A stretch of DNA of 64,000 nucleotides, from contig NC_079209.1 in the NCBI RefSeq assembly GCF_026745355.1, positions 41,599,035-41,663,034 on the forward strand. The letters run 5' to 3'. A program made the position numbers and the translations under genes. The notes beneath the pieces were generated by a model. The model searched no databases. It was not told the origin of the DNA and saw only the letters and a program-made list of their open reading frames with translations. Positions 10,553-22,853 of this stretch are shown piece by piece. The DNA comes from Beta vulgaris subsp. vulgaris (Eukaryota > Streptophyta > Magnoliopsida > Caryophyllales > Amaranthaceae). Position 1 is the stretch's first letter. Every line of letters starts with the position of its first letter.

Positions 10553-12018
10553 TGATGGGTTTTAAAATAGTACCGCAAGTGCACAATGTCTGTTGTTAGC
10601 AGATACTTAGCAAATACGGGTAGATCCACAAGGAGAGGAATTTCACAGATTAATGCTCAATTACTTAACTATTCACATAGAAATGTTGTTGAATGATTAA
10701 TAACTAAACTAAAGTAAACTAGATCGCAAGAGATGGAAATTTATCAAATAATTAAAGGTCTAGGGCGTTCAATCGGTCCATCATGCTTATACCAATCATG
10801 AGGGTCCAGAAAACTAATAATAATTAGATATAGGGTTGAGCAATTAGAGTAGGGGTTAATACTATGGTCAGGTCTTAACACTCTCAAGGTAACATATGCA
10901 GTATGGTCACATCACATAATTAGACGCACTAGTGTGTTATAGGCCTCTAAAGGTAAGATCTTAGTCAATGAAATAATTATTAGCCAAAAACGATTCATAA
11001 AATTGTACACTAACAAAAATCGTAGATTAAAATGAATCACACTAGAATTGCTCTAACCACAACCTAGATATTAAAGAAATCAAGAATAATAAATCATGGT
11101 ATAAGCATGGCTTCCCTCACTAAGCCCTAGAGATGAATCTACTCCCTCATGTCAAAGGAAGCACAAACAATAATTGTTGAAATATTCATACTTTCAATTA
11201 ATTAAAAACAATAAGGGACAAATTCTTGAAAGTAAATAAGAACTATGAAAGAGACAAATTACCAATTGAAGGGAAAAAGGAAAAACTTGGATTAAACATG
11301 AATAATCTCTAATATGCAATAATTAGGGCTAAAAAGAGGAAACTAGTGTTTAAGAAAACTAATGATTGTTAAATGAAAATCAGGAAAAAGGTCCTTGCCA
11401 AATATTTCTCACAGCTATTTATACTAACTCCTAAAAAAGAACAAAAAAGGAAATAAAAAGTTCGGATTTTAGCATCTGAGTCAACCGTCCGATCGGGTGT
11501 CGGGCGCCCGATCCCATCGGGCGGGCTTCCACTGATGGTTTTCTTCATCGATTTTAGGAGAGCATGGCTCCCGATCAGCCCGGGCGGGCACTCCCAATCA
11601 GACGCCATAAGCTTGCGAGTGTGCGAGTTGCGCTCGATCGTGCCCAAGAGCAATTGTATTTGGAGAAAAGTGACTGCTCCATCGGGCGGTTGTCGTTCGA
11701 CTAGATCCGGTGGTCCTTCAAATGGAGCTCCCTTGGCATTTGACGTCAAGTTTTCAAATCTCTTCACGTCCGAAGGCTTTGGGAAGCAACTTTGGGCCAC
11801 AGGAACTTAAATATGTGCTTCCTAACTCTCTCCAATCCACTGTGGCATCAAGAATAACATAAAATAGGGAAATAATTCCCTAAAACCTGTAAACTATCAT
11901 AAAACACATAATCCCAACCAGATGGAAGATGTTTGTATAAAATGGCTCCTAAGAGCAATATTAGCACGCATTTGAACAAAGAAGCGGGGACAAAAGTAGA
12001 TATAAAACTATAACATCA
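10553..12018 (-). repeat. Athila 3' LTR (left copy)
   Basis: Matches 22854-24283 over its whole length with scattered differences and small indels. It carries GC-rich palindromic words of the type CGCCCGATC/GATCGGGCG at 11485-11705. On the minus strand a purine-rich tract (ACTTGGGTGAATT, 12019-12035) lies next to it and would be the plus-strand primer for replication. Confidence 0.9.
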
Positions 12019-12035
12019 AATTCACCCAAGTTAAA

Positions 12036-13434
12036 CATTTGCTTGTCCTCAAGCAAAGCATGACATGGACATGAATATAATTGCGTTGCCCCTTTAGATA
12101 TGAAAACAGAGATCAAAACTTTTCAGAGCTCAAGATCATTCAAGCAGATAAATTTCAAGTTCAACTGTTCATATCTTTGTAACTACCAATCACCCAAGCA
12201 AGCAATCAAATGCACCTGCCTTACGTGACATGCAAATCTCGAAAAGGTGCTCACTAGGGTGTCCCTTCTCTCAAATTTTGTGGTAGGCATAAAATGTGCA
12301 TGAACACTCATCGACCCAACCATAATAGCCCTTCCCGCTCACACTCTCATGTGTTTAGAAAGGTATCATGTCACTCATCCTATTCAGGTCAACTCAAATA
12401 GCAAATGCACATCGTTAATTTTGGCAATATGACTCTATATCAATTCAACAAACAAAGAACACATGCTCAAGAGGTCTTTATTGGGTAGTAATGGAGTCTG
12501 GATTAAGATAGGAAAAACATTTAGGGAATATGTTGGTAAAGCCAAGAAAGTGGAGCAATTAACACTAGTAAACAAGACAAAGTGAGGTCTAAAAAAACTC
12601 CCAAGACATTAACACACATTCAAAACATCACCCCACTATGGAAGATCACCAAACACACAATAAACTTTTGTTTTCAGCTCATTTTCTTATGATGTACATT
12701 TTTTTTCTTTTCAAAACAATGTGAATGAGAGAATAAGGAGCAAATGCACTTTTTCAACTTTTCATACTTTTATTCTTTCCTTTGAACTAACAAACATAAT
12801 TTTTTTCTTTTTTTTTCTTCAAACCTTTGAACTTGCAATTAATATTTTTCCAACGAACCACCAAAATCAACTTATCATCACAATGCCATCCTAAGCTGAT
12901 GCTCCCCCCAAGCTAGGCTGAGGGTAGTAATAAAACATAGGGCTCAAGGCTTGTAATGTGGTTTAGTAACCAGAAAAGTCATTAGTCTCATCGGGGCTAG
13001 AGTGAAAACAGAATCATGAAAATAAAATTCAAGGCTTAAGAATCATTTCAAAGGAACGCCTCTATCATATTATATGAAAAATGATGTCAAATGTCAACAA
13101 GTACCTTGTCAAAATCAAGATCGGAATGCTAGAGAGGAACTAACACACAAGAATAGACTGGATATAGAAATAAATTCATGGGCACCTCACAGTCTAACCA
13201 ATTCAAGCATGCAGTCACAGTAAGCGAGATATCATAAAAACTTACTCGAGATCAAGGCTATTAAAGATCACATTCCAGCATCACAATCTCAAGTGCCCAA
13301 CTATCCAAATAAAGAGTTAAATTATACCTTCAAAGAATAATATACGATGCACAAGGAATCAATCAATCGAATCCAGTCAAATCGTATTTTTGGTATATTT
13401 TTAGCAATTTTTTCAAAGCAAGAAACTAAACTAA
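12036..13434. other. Athila non-coding spacer next to the 3' LTR
   Basis: No supported frame. On the minus strand, purine tracts AGCTTGGGGGGAGCATC (about 12899-12915) and AGCTTGGGGGAGGATC (about 13480-13495) resemble additional polypurine tracts, common in Athila elements. Confidence 0.5.
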
Positions 13435-15270
13435 CTACACTAGAAAGCAATTAAAGAGAGGAGAGTACTTACAAAGATCCTCCCCCAAGCTGAACATGAC
13501 AATGGCCTCATTGCAGCAAGGGAAAGGATAAATAACATGGGCGTCAGTCGCCCAAGGAAGCATCAGGATCATCATCCTCCATGTCCTATGCACCACTAGC
13601 CCCTGGAACGCTGTAGCTGGGGTTCCATGTATCCAGAAGGGGTGGGGGCCTTCCTCCGAAAGCCGATGAGTCCTATAATACTCATCGTACATGGGGTACA
13701 TGGTCAAGTGTTGGTGAGTCTACAATGCAGTAACCTGCTGGCTGAGTGTAGTGATGCCAAGCTCCAACCTCTAAAGGGTGCTCAGCATGTCCTGAAAATC
13801 AAAATCACCAGCATATGGTGGAAGGGGAAGCAGAAGAAGTACTAACGCCAGTATCAGGAGGCAGGCGCCTGCTGTATGTGCGCTGGGGTATCTTAGGAGT
13901 GGGGGTGGGTAAATCCTGGCCTTGGATGGGGAGGTGGTAATGCGTCTTCCCATGGCGCAGGCGAGCTAGGGGTCAGGAAGAACGATGGAATGTTGGGTGC
14001 CTACAAACCACTGATCACGACCCAGCCTCGCGCGCTCTATCCAATGAAGAGAGTTATGATAATTAAAATCGATAAAGGTGTCGGGGACTCGTTCATAGCG
14101 AGATTCATCAAACCCCGCTATTTGTCGGACAAAGAGAAAGTGCCATCAGCACGTCGTTTGGGGTATGTGTTAGTTGTGCGCTCAAACTGAAGAGTTAAAT
14201 GATGAGGGATATTATATTGAAATGCTTTTTTTTGTCCTTTAGACATGTAGCTATGTATTAGATAAAGTGCATCCTCGAGCAAGTTGTTTCCCTCAACCCT
14301 CCCAAACAAAGTTCGGGCCATGAATCGTTGCCATATTCTGAAGATAGGATGGTGAATGTAAGTGGCCTTATAATGTTCCAGGTTTACTGGGACCTCACTA
14401 CCCGTAATTCTATAATAACATGAAGCATGATTATACCCGTCCGGATGACCAATGTCCCCCTATTAGGCGATTCTTAAAATGTTAGCAAATTGAGGTAGGA
14501 AAAGATAAAAGTAATGGTTAAGCATTTTGTAGGAAATGTAAGAAATAGGACCAGGCCTAGGTTTAGTAAATTCGAAGCTACTATAAAATTTAAACACTAG
14601 GCTCCTGTAGGTATTCACATGGACATTATAGAGAGCTTCCATTCCGATTATATCTTCATAAAACTTTTAAAATCATTAGCAATTCCTAAATTGTTCAAAA
14701 ATTCAAGATCTAAAAAGCGAGTAGGGAGTACCTCACGTCCTTTCAGTCGTTGGATATTCTCCTTTTGCTGTTCAGACTTTAAGACCACTTCAGGAAAATC
14801 TTCATCCAGTGTAATTTGTGGTGGTGGCTTCCCCTTAGCCTTTCAAGTTTTCCTATGTTGAGATGTTCGTGTTTCTACCATGGATGGCACTTTGAAACTT
14901 TTGGTGAAACCCACAAAAGAAGGAAAGTGGAAAAATGAAGGATGAGATGGATAGAGAAGAAAGGTGGGGAAATTGGTGAGAGAAAAAGTAAAACGTGAAA
15001 GGTGGGAGGTATTTTAATGGAGGTAGGAGATGAAGGATGGGAGGTTGGAGGAAGAAGAAGAAGTGGGAGGTTAGGGTTTTTGGAGAATTTTGAGAGGAGA
15101 GAGAGTGAAAAGTGGGAGACTGAAAGTGGAATGAGGAAGAAAAAGAAAAGGGGCCCAATAAATTGCTCGTGAATCACCCAAGCACTCGATCGGGCGGGGG
15201 TCACCCGATCAGATTGGGTGTGCGAAATTCTTTTTGGGGGGTTTTCGGAATTTGTCGCAGGCCCGATCAT
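13435..15270 (-). pseudogene. Athila 3' gene (env-position/putative plant transposon protein), broken
   Basis: It lies between pol and the 3' LTR, where Athila elements carry an extra gene of uncertain function, sometimes called env-like. The best-preserved part is at 14118-14470 on the minus strand: GHPDGYNHASCYYRITGSEV, then YIHHPIFRIWQRF and MARTLFGRVEGNNLLEDALY. This is the wording of the putative plant transposon domain of Athila elements. The 14853-15270 stretch has overlapping Ser/Pro/Phe-rich frames that I do not trust as coding. Stops and shifts occur throughout. I see no reliable signal peptide or fusion motif, so an envelope role is positional inference only. Confidence 0.6.
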
Positions 15271-15400
15271 GCGGGGTTCGCCTGACCTGATTGGGCGAAG
15301 GCACTTCCTTTGCAGTCTTCCGAAAAAAAATTGACGGGCAGGACGCTTGATTGGGCGAGGTCGCCCAGTCAGATCAGGCCAACTGCATTTTAAAGCTTAT
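15175..15400. repeat. GATCGGGCG-type palindromic words in the Athila interior
   Basis: Four to five copies of CGATCGGGCG/CGCCC.ATC-like words lie between pol and the 3' gene. The same vocabulary occurs in both Athila LTRs and in the LTRs of the unrelated Copia element at 41258-43869. Confidence 0.6.
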
Positions 15401-15698
15401 TATGCTCTGAATCATGTTTTGTCTCGGACCCGACCAGATTCGGCAGTCTGTGAAATTGCGTTTCAACGCTTGCCTTGGTCTCATTTTTGCTCGGAGCAAC
15501 TCATCGCTCATGGAAACTAACCAGCCTGAACGAAATAGGCTTCAAATGGAAATTAGTACCCTCTCACTCACTCACTAAAAAGAGCAAAACTAATGAAAGA
15601 AAGAAATCAAAGTAAAAGGAAGAAAAGATACGAGTTGCCTCCCGCAAAGCACTGTATTATGAAGGTCCCGCACGAGCATGTTACCTCATCACCTATGT

Positions 15699-18152
15699 CT
15701 AAAAAAGAGTATATTCAAAGAGAATCTCCTCTATAAGGCATGTGAAAGCACCCTCATGGTACAACTTCAAGCATTGCTCATTCACCTTGAACTTCTCACC
15801 TCCATTCTTAGAAATTTCAACTGTTTCATGTGGCTTGGCATCAGTCACAACAAATGGTCCCGACCATCGAGACTTAAGTTCTCCAAGAAAAAGTGTCAAC
15901 CTCGAATTAAATAGCAATACCTTGTCACCCACATGAAATTCCCTTTTTTCTACCATATTATCGTGAAACTTCTCCATTTTCTCCTTATAGAGCTTGTGAT
16001 TCTCATATGCTTGTAGTCTAAGCTCATCCAGTTCATTCAATTGAAGAAGTCGTTCCTCACCTGCAGCTTGTAGATCCAAGTTAATTTCTTTAGTAGCCCA
16101 TGCAGATGGCAAGCTTTGTCGTACACCATCTGATATGGAGTTGTCCCTAAATGGGTCTTAAATGCAGTGCGCAGAGCCCAAAGAGTATTATCAAAGCTTC
16201 AATGACCAATTTGTTGAACCCTAGTTTTGATGATGACAAAGAAACAAAGATGCAAACTAAGTAGTGAACTAATGAGTTATTTAAGTGTATGATTTTTAAG
16301 GTATCAATGAAAGGAACTAGGAGAATACGAAGTCAAGGAAGAAGTCAAGAGAGGATTTCAAAGGCTAAGTAAAGAAGTTTCTATGAGTTGATACTGGAGC
16401 AAGCATTGGATCAAGAAGAATAAAAGCAAGGCGTTTTATTTTCTAGTTCCATTGTAAGGAACAAGTAAGGATGGTAAGGAACATTGGCAGTTTTATTTGA
16501 GAATGAGAGTTTGTTCCTTGTTAAAAGGAACAAACTAGGTGGCACTAAACGAATCTGTTAAAGGAACTTAATTTATAAAAGGAACTAGACTTAGGCGTGC
16601 AGTAATATAATGGTACAATTATGTAATTGAGTAAGTCATGCCTAAATAATAGGAAATCAGTTTTACCTAAGTGAAAATCAGTTTTAATAGAAAATCTTTT
16701 TAAAGAAAAGATTTTGTTTTTCGAAAAAGATAAGAAAATATTTATCCGGTTTTTATGAAGAGTTTATTTAAAAAATAATATTTTCTTAAAGATTAAAATT
16801 CATTTTTAATAATAAAACTGTTTTGATATTTAACTGATTTTCGGATAAAGCTCAAGAAACTCCTAATCTTTAGGAGTTGTGGCTAAAACATATCCACGTT
16901 CAAAATGAGATCATGGGATCATGGGACATGATAAGGAACGTGTTCCTTAGGGGAAGGAACATCATGGGATAATGGATTTAACATGAACTCGATTTTAACT
17001 CCCACGTTCTTTGTGTTAGTCACTATAAATATTGAAGTATAAATAAGTTCCAAAGTGTGTATGACTAAGTAATTAAGTGAGTTTAACTAATTAAGTGTCA
17101 GTGCCTTCATTTTCTCATAATAGCCATTTGTTCTTTGCTTTCTTACTCTAATTCCACTAAGCTTATTTCGATCAATTGTATTTGGTTTTTGGGGTAAGGG
17201 AACTTTGAGTGAAGTTCTGTAAGAGAGAAGCTTTGAGTAAAGCTTGTAAGAGTGAGAAAACTTCGAGTGAAGTTGAGAGGAACTACTGTTAAGGGAATAG
17301 TGGCTCAAGAACTTGAGTTTAGGAACTCAAGGTGTGGCTCGCGATTAGAATTAGGTTGTAACAAAGTTGTTTGGCCTAATTAGTGAAAGAGTTGAGTTTA
17401 AAATCCCTAGTGGTCGAGGTTGTTTCTTCTTGTTGGGCCCAAGAAGTTTTTCCTCGTAAAAATCCCTTGTGTTCCTCTAGCTTGTTTATTTGTTTAAGTT
17501 TAAATTTTCGCAAAAAGTTACGTTTATTTATACACCTACAATTCACCCCCCCTCTTGTAGTGTTCCTAGGGAAATAACACAATCTTTCCTTGCTTTAGTG
17601 ACTACTTTCTCCAAAATCATTTTAATCTGTTTATTGGACACCTCTACATGGGCACTGGTCTATGGGTGATAGGCCAAGCAAACCTTGTGGGTAACCCCAT
17701 GTTTTTTCAACAAGGCCTTAAAGGTACTGTTATGGAAGTGGGAGCCTCTATCACTGATGAAAACTCTAGGCACACTAAAACGGGGGAAAATTATTTTCTT
17801 GAACATCTTCATCACTACATGAGAGTCATTGATTGGTGATGCTATGGCTTCAACCCATTTTGTCACATAATCAACACCTACCGAAATGTACATGTTTCCA
17901 CAAGAAGTAAGGAATGGTCCTATGAAATCGATTCCCCAAACATCAAAAGGTTCAACCTCCAAAATACCTGTCTGTGGCATTTCCTGCCTCTTGGAAATAT
18001 TACGGGTCCTTTGGCAAGCATCACAAGACACACAAAAGGCACGAGCATCCTTGAAATTATAGGCCAATAAAATCCACTTTGAATGACTATATGTGTAGTG
18101 GCTTGGGAGCCTAGATGACCACTAGAGGGCATGCTATGACAATGTTGTAGCA
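15699..18152 (-). pseudogene. Athila integrase, split by a solo LTR
   Basis: The N-terminal and core part is at 17660-18152. It has the C..CQRT zinc-binding end (CDACQRTRNISKRQEMP), then FDVWGIDFIGPF with the first catalytic Asp, VDYVTKWVEAIA, and FISDRGSHFHN with the second. The C-terminal part is at 15699-16211: NTLWALRTAFKTHLGTTPY, then NELDELRLQAYENHKLYKEK and VGDKVLLFNSRLTLF...RWSGPFVV. This is the usual C-terminal domain of plant Gypsy integrase. The segments between them fell on either side of the 16212-17579 insertion. Integrase would join retrotransposon cDNA to the genome in the nucleus; this copy cannot. Confidence 0.88.
16212..17579 (+). mobile_element. Solo LTR of the SIRE-type Copia family
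   Basis: It starts TGTTGAACCCTAGTTTTGAT and ends CTAGGGAAATAACA. It is flanked by CAATT (16207-16211) and CAATC (17580-17584), a 5-bp target duplication with one change. It matches, in opposite orientation, the 5' LTR of the element at 44387-51216 and has nearly the same length (1,368 bp). No internal sequence remains, so it most likely arose by recombination between the two LTRs of a full copy inserted in the Athila integrase gene. Confidence 0.92.
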
Positions 18153-18168
18153 CTCCCTCAATCGCCCA

Positions 18169-19150
18169 TTATGCAAGACATCTACGAAATATCCCGTCAG
18201 CACATTTCTTATATAAAAAGGGATCCTCCCATAAATATCTTTTAGCATCATGATAGAACTTTTTGCTGCTGATATGTAAGATAAGGGGGATGAGATTCGC
18301 CAACATAGTAATTAGCAAAATCAGCATACCAAGGGGATTGGGTGGACACATCAAGGATATGATCATCAGGAAAAGAATCATCTATAGGGCCAACTGAACT
18401 CGACTCAAACCTCAAACGAAAGAGTTGATTTGCAACAACATTCTCAGCACCCTTCTTGTCTCGTATCTCCAGATTAAACTCTTAAAGAAGAAGAATCCAT
18501 CAAATGAGCCTCGACTTCGCCTATTTCTTGGCCAACAAATACTTGATGGCGGCATGATCATTGTGAATAATGGCTTTCGAACCAATGAAATAGGATCAAA
18601 ATGTATCAAGAGCATAAACAAATGCAAGGAGCTCCTTCTCAGTAGTAGCATAATTCATTTGAGCTCCACCCAGGGTTTTGCTTGCATAGTAGATGGCATG
18701 CAACACCTTAACTTTCCTTTGGCCAAGCACTACTCCACAGCATAATAACTAGCATCACACATGATCTCAAATGGAAAAACCCAATTCGGTGGTTATATGA
18801 TTGAAGCAGTTATCACTGCTTTCTTAACTCTTGTCAAAGGACTCCAATGAGATAGGTTTAAAACGTATCAAGAGCATAAACAATCGCAAGGAGCTCCTTC
18901 TCAGTAGTAGCATAGTTTATTTGAGCTCCATCCAGGGTTTTGCTTGCATAGTAGATGGCATGCAACACCTTATTTTTTCTTTCGCCAAGCACTGCTCCAC
19001 AGCATAATAACTAGCATCACACATGATCTCGAATGGCAAAACCCAATTCGGTGGTTGTATGATTGAAGCAGTTATCACTGCTTTCTTAATCCTGTCAAAG
19101 GACTCCAAACAAGCATCAGTGAAATCAAAAGTGACATCCTTAAGCAATAA
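18169..19150 (-). pseudogene. Athila RNase H region with a 261-bp tandem duplication
   Basis: The minus strand gives RNase H wording (SFDRIKKAVITASIIQPPNW, then PFEIMCDASYYAVE with the DAS active-site Asp) and connection to RT. The block at about 18591-18850 is repeated at about 18853-19110 with a period of 261 bp and many point differences, so the duplication is old. Further stops lie at 18160-18600. The protein would degrade RNA in RNA/DNA hybrids during reverse transcription. Confidence 0.8.
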
Positions 19151-19169
19151 TTGAGTTAGGGGTTTCGCG

Positions 19170-19976
19170 ACTTTAGAAAAAAAAATTTATAGAACGATGA
19201 CAGAAACCCACATGACCAAGAAAACTCCTCACCCCCTTAACATTGACGGGAGGGGGAAGCTTCTCGATCACCTCAAATTATGCTCTGTCAACTTGGATGC
19301 CACGTTCAGAAACAAGATGACCAAGTACCACTCCTTAATTGACCATGAAGTGATACTTTTCCCAATTCAAGACCAAATTAACATCACTATAAAACTTAAG
19401 TACCTTAGAAAGATTATGCAAATACATGTCAAAGTCAGAACCATAAACACTAAAATCATCTATAAATACATCCATGATATTCTTTGAAATGTGGTAGGGG
19501 TGTTACACAAATCAAATGGCATTCGCGTAAGCATAAGTGCCATGAGGACATGTGAACGTCGTTTTCTCCTGGTCTTCGGGATGAATAGGAATTTGAATAA
19601 AACCAGAATATCCATTCAAATAACAGAAAAAGTCATGATTTGCTAATCTCTCAAGCATTTTATCAATAAAAGAGAGGGGGGAGTGATCCTTCACAGTGGC
19701 CATATTCAACCTTCGATAATCAATACACATATGCCACCCCATGACAACACGAGTAGGAATAAGCTCATCCTTATCATTCTTAACAATTGTTGTCCCCCCT
19801 TTCTTAGGAACTACTTGTATCGGGCTCACCCACTTAGAATCATAAATGGGGTAGATGATGCCCGCATCAAGTAGTTTCATTGCCTCTTTTTTCACCATCT
19901 CCTGCATATTAGGATTCAAACAACGTTGTGGTTGTATACAAGGACGGTGATTTTCTTCCAGATTTATTCTATGCAT
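19170..19976 (-). pseudogene. Athila reverse transcriptase, catalytic Asp replaced
   Basis: One long frame at 19512-19976 has LDAGIIYPI.DSKWVSPIQV, VPKKGG, MCIDYRRLN, FIDKMLERLA and EDQEKTTFTCPHGTYAY, the standard plant Gypsy RT order. Where active copies have FLDGYSG with the first catalytic Asp, this copy has YLNGYSG, so it is enzymatically dead. The second catalytic motif, FIDDFSVYG, is still present at about 19445-19475 after a small deletion. RT makes cDNA from the element RNA inside Gag particles. Confidence 0.9.
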
Positions 19977-20015
19977 ATGAAAGGCAGGGCTAATGCCCTT
20001 GAGATCGTCAATGTT

Positions 20016-20730
20016 TTACCCAATAGATTTCTTATGCATGCGAAGCACGGTGAGGAGCTTTAAAAGCTGGCTATCATCGAGTTTAACACTCACGATCACA
20101 AGACATTTCTCACTATCATCAAGAAATGCATATCTAAGGTGAGAGGGTAATGGTTTTAATTCTACCTTCTTTACCTGTGGCTCAGAATTGGAACAAGTAG
20201 TTTGCATTACCACAAAACATTCAGCCTCATCATCGTCAAGACCATCCAAATCATGAAGCAAAGAATTTACCTCATCATCACCTTCTCCTTTTAAGGCTTC
20301 GAAAGCAAGAATAGCCTCTAACAAATCATCTAACAAGGCTCGAGTAGCATCATATCAGCAACATCCTCTATGACATCAATCTTGCAACAAGTGTGAGCAT
20401 AGGAAACTTTAGAGCATTAGAAATATTAAAAGTCATAGTATCATCACTAACACTCCAAGTAAGAGAAGTATACTTGACATCAATAACAGCACCAACAGTA
20501 CATAAGAAAGGTCTACCTAAGATGATGGGAATCTGACTATCATCTTCCATATCTAGAACTATAAAATCAACAGGTTGTATAGAATTTTCCAACCCGAACA
20601 GGTAGATCCTCTAAAATACCCAAAGGATATTTCACAGAACGATATGTCATCTACAAAGTAACATGCGTGCACTTTAAGACTCCCTAGTTCAGTTTATTAT
20701 AGATAGATAAAGGCATAACAAATACAGTAT
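20016..20730 (-). pseudogene. Athila protease and linker region
   Basis: The frame at 20368-20592 reads PVDFIVLDMEDDSQIPIILG then RPFLCTVGAVIDV, the conserved end of the Athila retropepsin domain (ILGRPFL). The 20016-20336 frame holds the acidic Asp/Glu linker to RT. Stops separate the frames, and the active-site DSG region upstream is not clean. Confidence 0.75.
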
Positions 20731-21679
20731 CTCCTAGATCACATAAAACCTTATAAATAGATAAAGAACCTACATTATAAGGGATAGATAAACTATCAGG
20801 ATCCTTGAGTTTTGGTGGGATTTAATTCTATTCTGTAATATAGCACTACACTATTCAGTTAGAGCAACTTTATCTATACCACCAAAATCCCTCTTATTAG
20901 TGATCATATCTTTCAAAAACTTAGCTTACACAGGTAGTTGAGAAATTAAATCACTAAAAGGAACTGTTACCTCAAGGTTCTTGACCATGGCCAAGAACAT
21001 ACCAAGTTGTGATCGACCTTTTATTTTTGCATCCTGTGAGGAAAAGGTAGTGGTGGTGTAGGAGAATCAGTAACCTCTCTCCTTTTGCTTCCTTGCTTCA
21101 TATACCTTCCCTTGCTCAATATCAATTGTTAAGCTATCCTCACCTTCATTTTTATCCACTACATCATTATAGAGTAGAAGTGGTGAATCATGAGTAGGCA
21201 TAGGTGGAGCATCATATTATGTACCACTTCGAAGAGTGAGGGCATTAGCAGTTTCTTTGGGAGTTGATAGCCCCGGTAGATGACCTGGTTGCCTCTACAC
21301 ATTGTCTCCGGCCACCTGAGCAAGTTGAGTCTCCAAATGTTTGATAGTGTTTTTCAACTCCTTGATGCTCTCATCATGACTCTGCTTCATAGATCCATTG
21401 TCTTCATCAGATCAGACATGATAGGCTCTTGAGAGCTGACATTTTGAGAATCTTGTTGCTGATAATCTTGTTGTGAAGGCCTATTGAAATCAGGATGAGG
21501 ATTATGAGGAGCCCCTTGGTGGTATTATTGTCTAATAACATGGTGTGGTGGGTTTTGTTGAGGCGGTGGGTAGGATGTTTGTGGCATAAGTTGAGGGTTC
21601 TAAACATTGTTGCTTTTGTAGGAAAAATTAGGATGATCCCTTCAACGTGGGTTGAATGTGTTGGAGTATGGAGTGTATG
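20731..21679 (-). other. Athila Gag-to-protease stretch, heavily decayed
   Basis: Overlapping short frames only. It lies in Gag-Pol context between the zinc knuckle and the ILGRPFL motif, but no residue blocks are secure. Confidence 0.4.
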
Positions 21680-22599
21680 GAGGTATTTGCTAAAAAGCAT
21701 TTGCATGCTCCATCTGATTCGGTTCAGGTTGATTATAGGAACAATCATGACCAAAATGGCCTTGAACACCACACATCTTACAGTAAGAAGAGGTAATAGG
21801 AGTCATGGAAGACATCGCATTAATACTCATAGAGGGAGTACTAGACTGTAAAGATTTCAGCGCATCCATTTTCATGCTCAACTAGGCTACTTGTGAAGAC
21901 AATAGTGCATATGCATTAGCATCCAACTTTTCCTTTGTAATAGTCCTCGAAGAACTATGATCATTTGCTGCTAAGTTGGCCAGAAAATTGTACCCTATTC
22001 ATCCACCTCCTTATCTAGGAAAACACCCTCCGCAGATGAATCAATTGTAGTCTTAATATGAGGTTGTAGTCCATTATAGAATGCTTAGGTGTTGAACCAC
22101 TTGTTAAGATTGTGGTGTGGGAATTCTTTCTGTAGGTCCTTGAACCTATTCCATGCTTCCTTCACTGTCTCATCAAGTTCTTGTTGGAAGGTAGCAAGTT
22201 TATGTCTGAATTCTGTTGTTTTGGTAGGAGGGTAGTACTTTTTCGAAAATGCTTCAAAAATAGCACTCTATTCAGTTGTTGTGACATCACTCAACCATTT
22301 TTGTTCTTTATCTTTCAAAGAGAACGCAAACACCATAACCTTGAACTGATCAGGAGTGACCCTTTGATGCTTAACCGTACGATAGAGTTGTTGAAATCGT
22401 TGTAAATGATTTGCAAGGTCTTCAGATGGATGCCCTCCAAACTGATTATGTTGGATCATATGAATGAGAGCAAGCTTGATCTCAAAGTTAGACGATTTTA
22501 TGTCAGACATAGAGGGCCTATAGGAACATTGTCAGGGGAAGATACCCCATAAGACTCTAATGACTTAGGAGGCATGATCGATTCTGAAGTTTCTTCCAT
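21680..22599 (-). pseudogene. Athila Gag
   Basis: A likely start ATG is at 22599 (MEETSESIMPPKSLE). One frameshift later the frame continues SNFEIKLALIHMIQHNQFGG, HPSEDLANHLQRF, then MVFAFSLKDKEQKWLSD, the wording of the Retrotrans_gag domain of Athila. A C-terminal zinc knuckle, CKMCGVQGHFGHDC, lies at about 21750-21790. Gag would form the particle in which the RNA is copied. Several stops occur between these blocks. Confidence 0.85.
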
Positions 22600-22830
22600 G
22601 GATTTTCCTTAATTAGTAGACTACTTCTTCTTCTTGTGTTTATTCTTGATTTGTCAGAGGGTTTTCTTAAGATCAAGATCAGTTGAAACTAGAGTACTTG
22701 TTCTTTCAGACCTGTGCATAAAAAAACAAAGAAAAATATGCAGTGAGATTGTCTCAATTAGAACTTGAAGTTCCAATGAGACAGTAGGAATAGTTTAATA
22801 ATTAATCAAAAATCTATAAAACTAGTCGTA

Positions 22831-22847
22831 TCCCCGGCAAGGCACCA
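22831..22847 (-). other. Athila primer-binding site (tRNA-Asp)
   Basis: On the minus strand TGGTGCCTTGCCGGGGA lies six bases inside the 5' LTR. It complements the 3' end of plant tRNA-Asp (which reads TCCCCGGCAACGGCGCCA) apart from two positions. A tRNA-Asp primer is characteristic of Athila. Confidence 0.85.
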
Positions 22848-22853
22848 AAAACT

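Noticed and set aside
13435..15270. Viral envelope gene
   Set aside because: Position fits the Athila extra gene, but no signal peptide, transmembrane pair or fusion motif could be established; left as a gene of unknown function.
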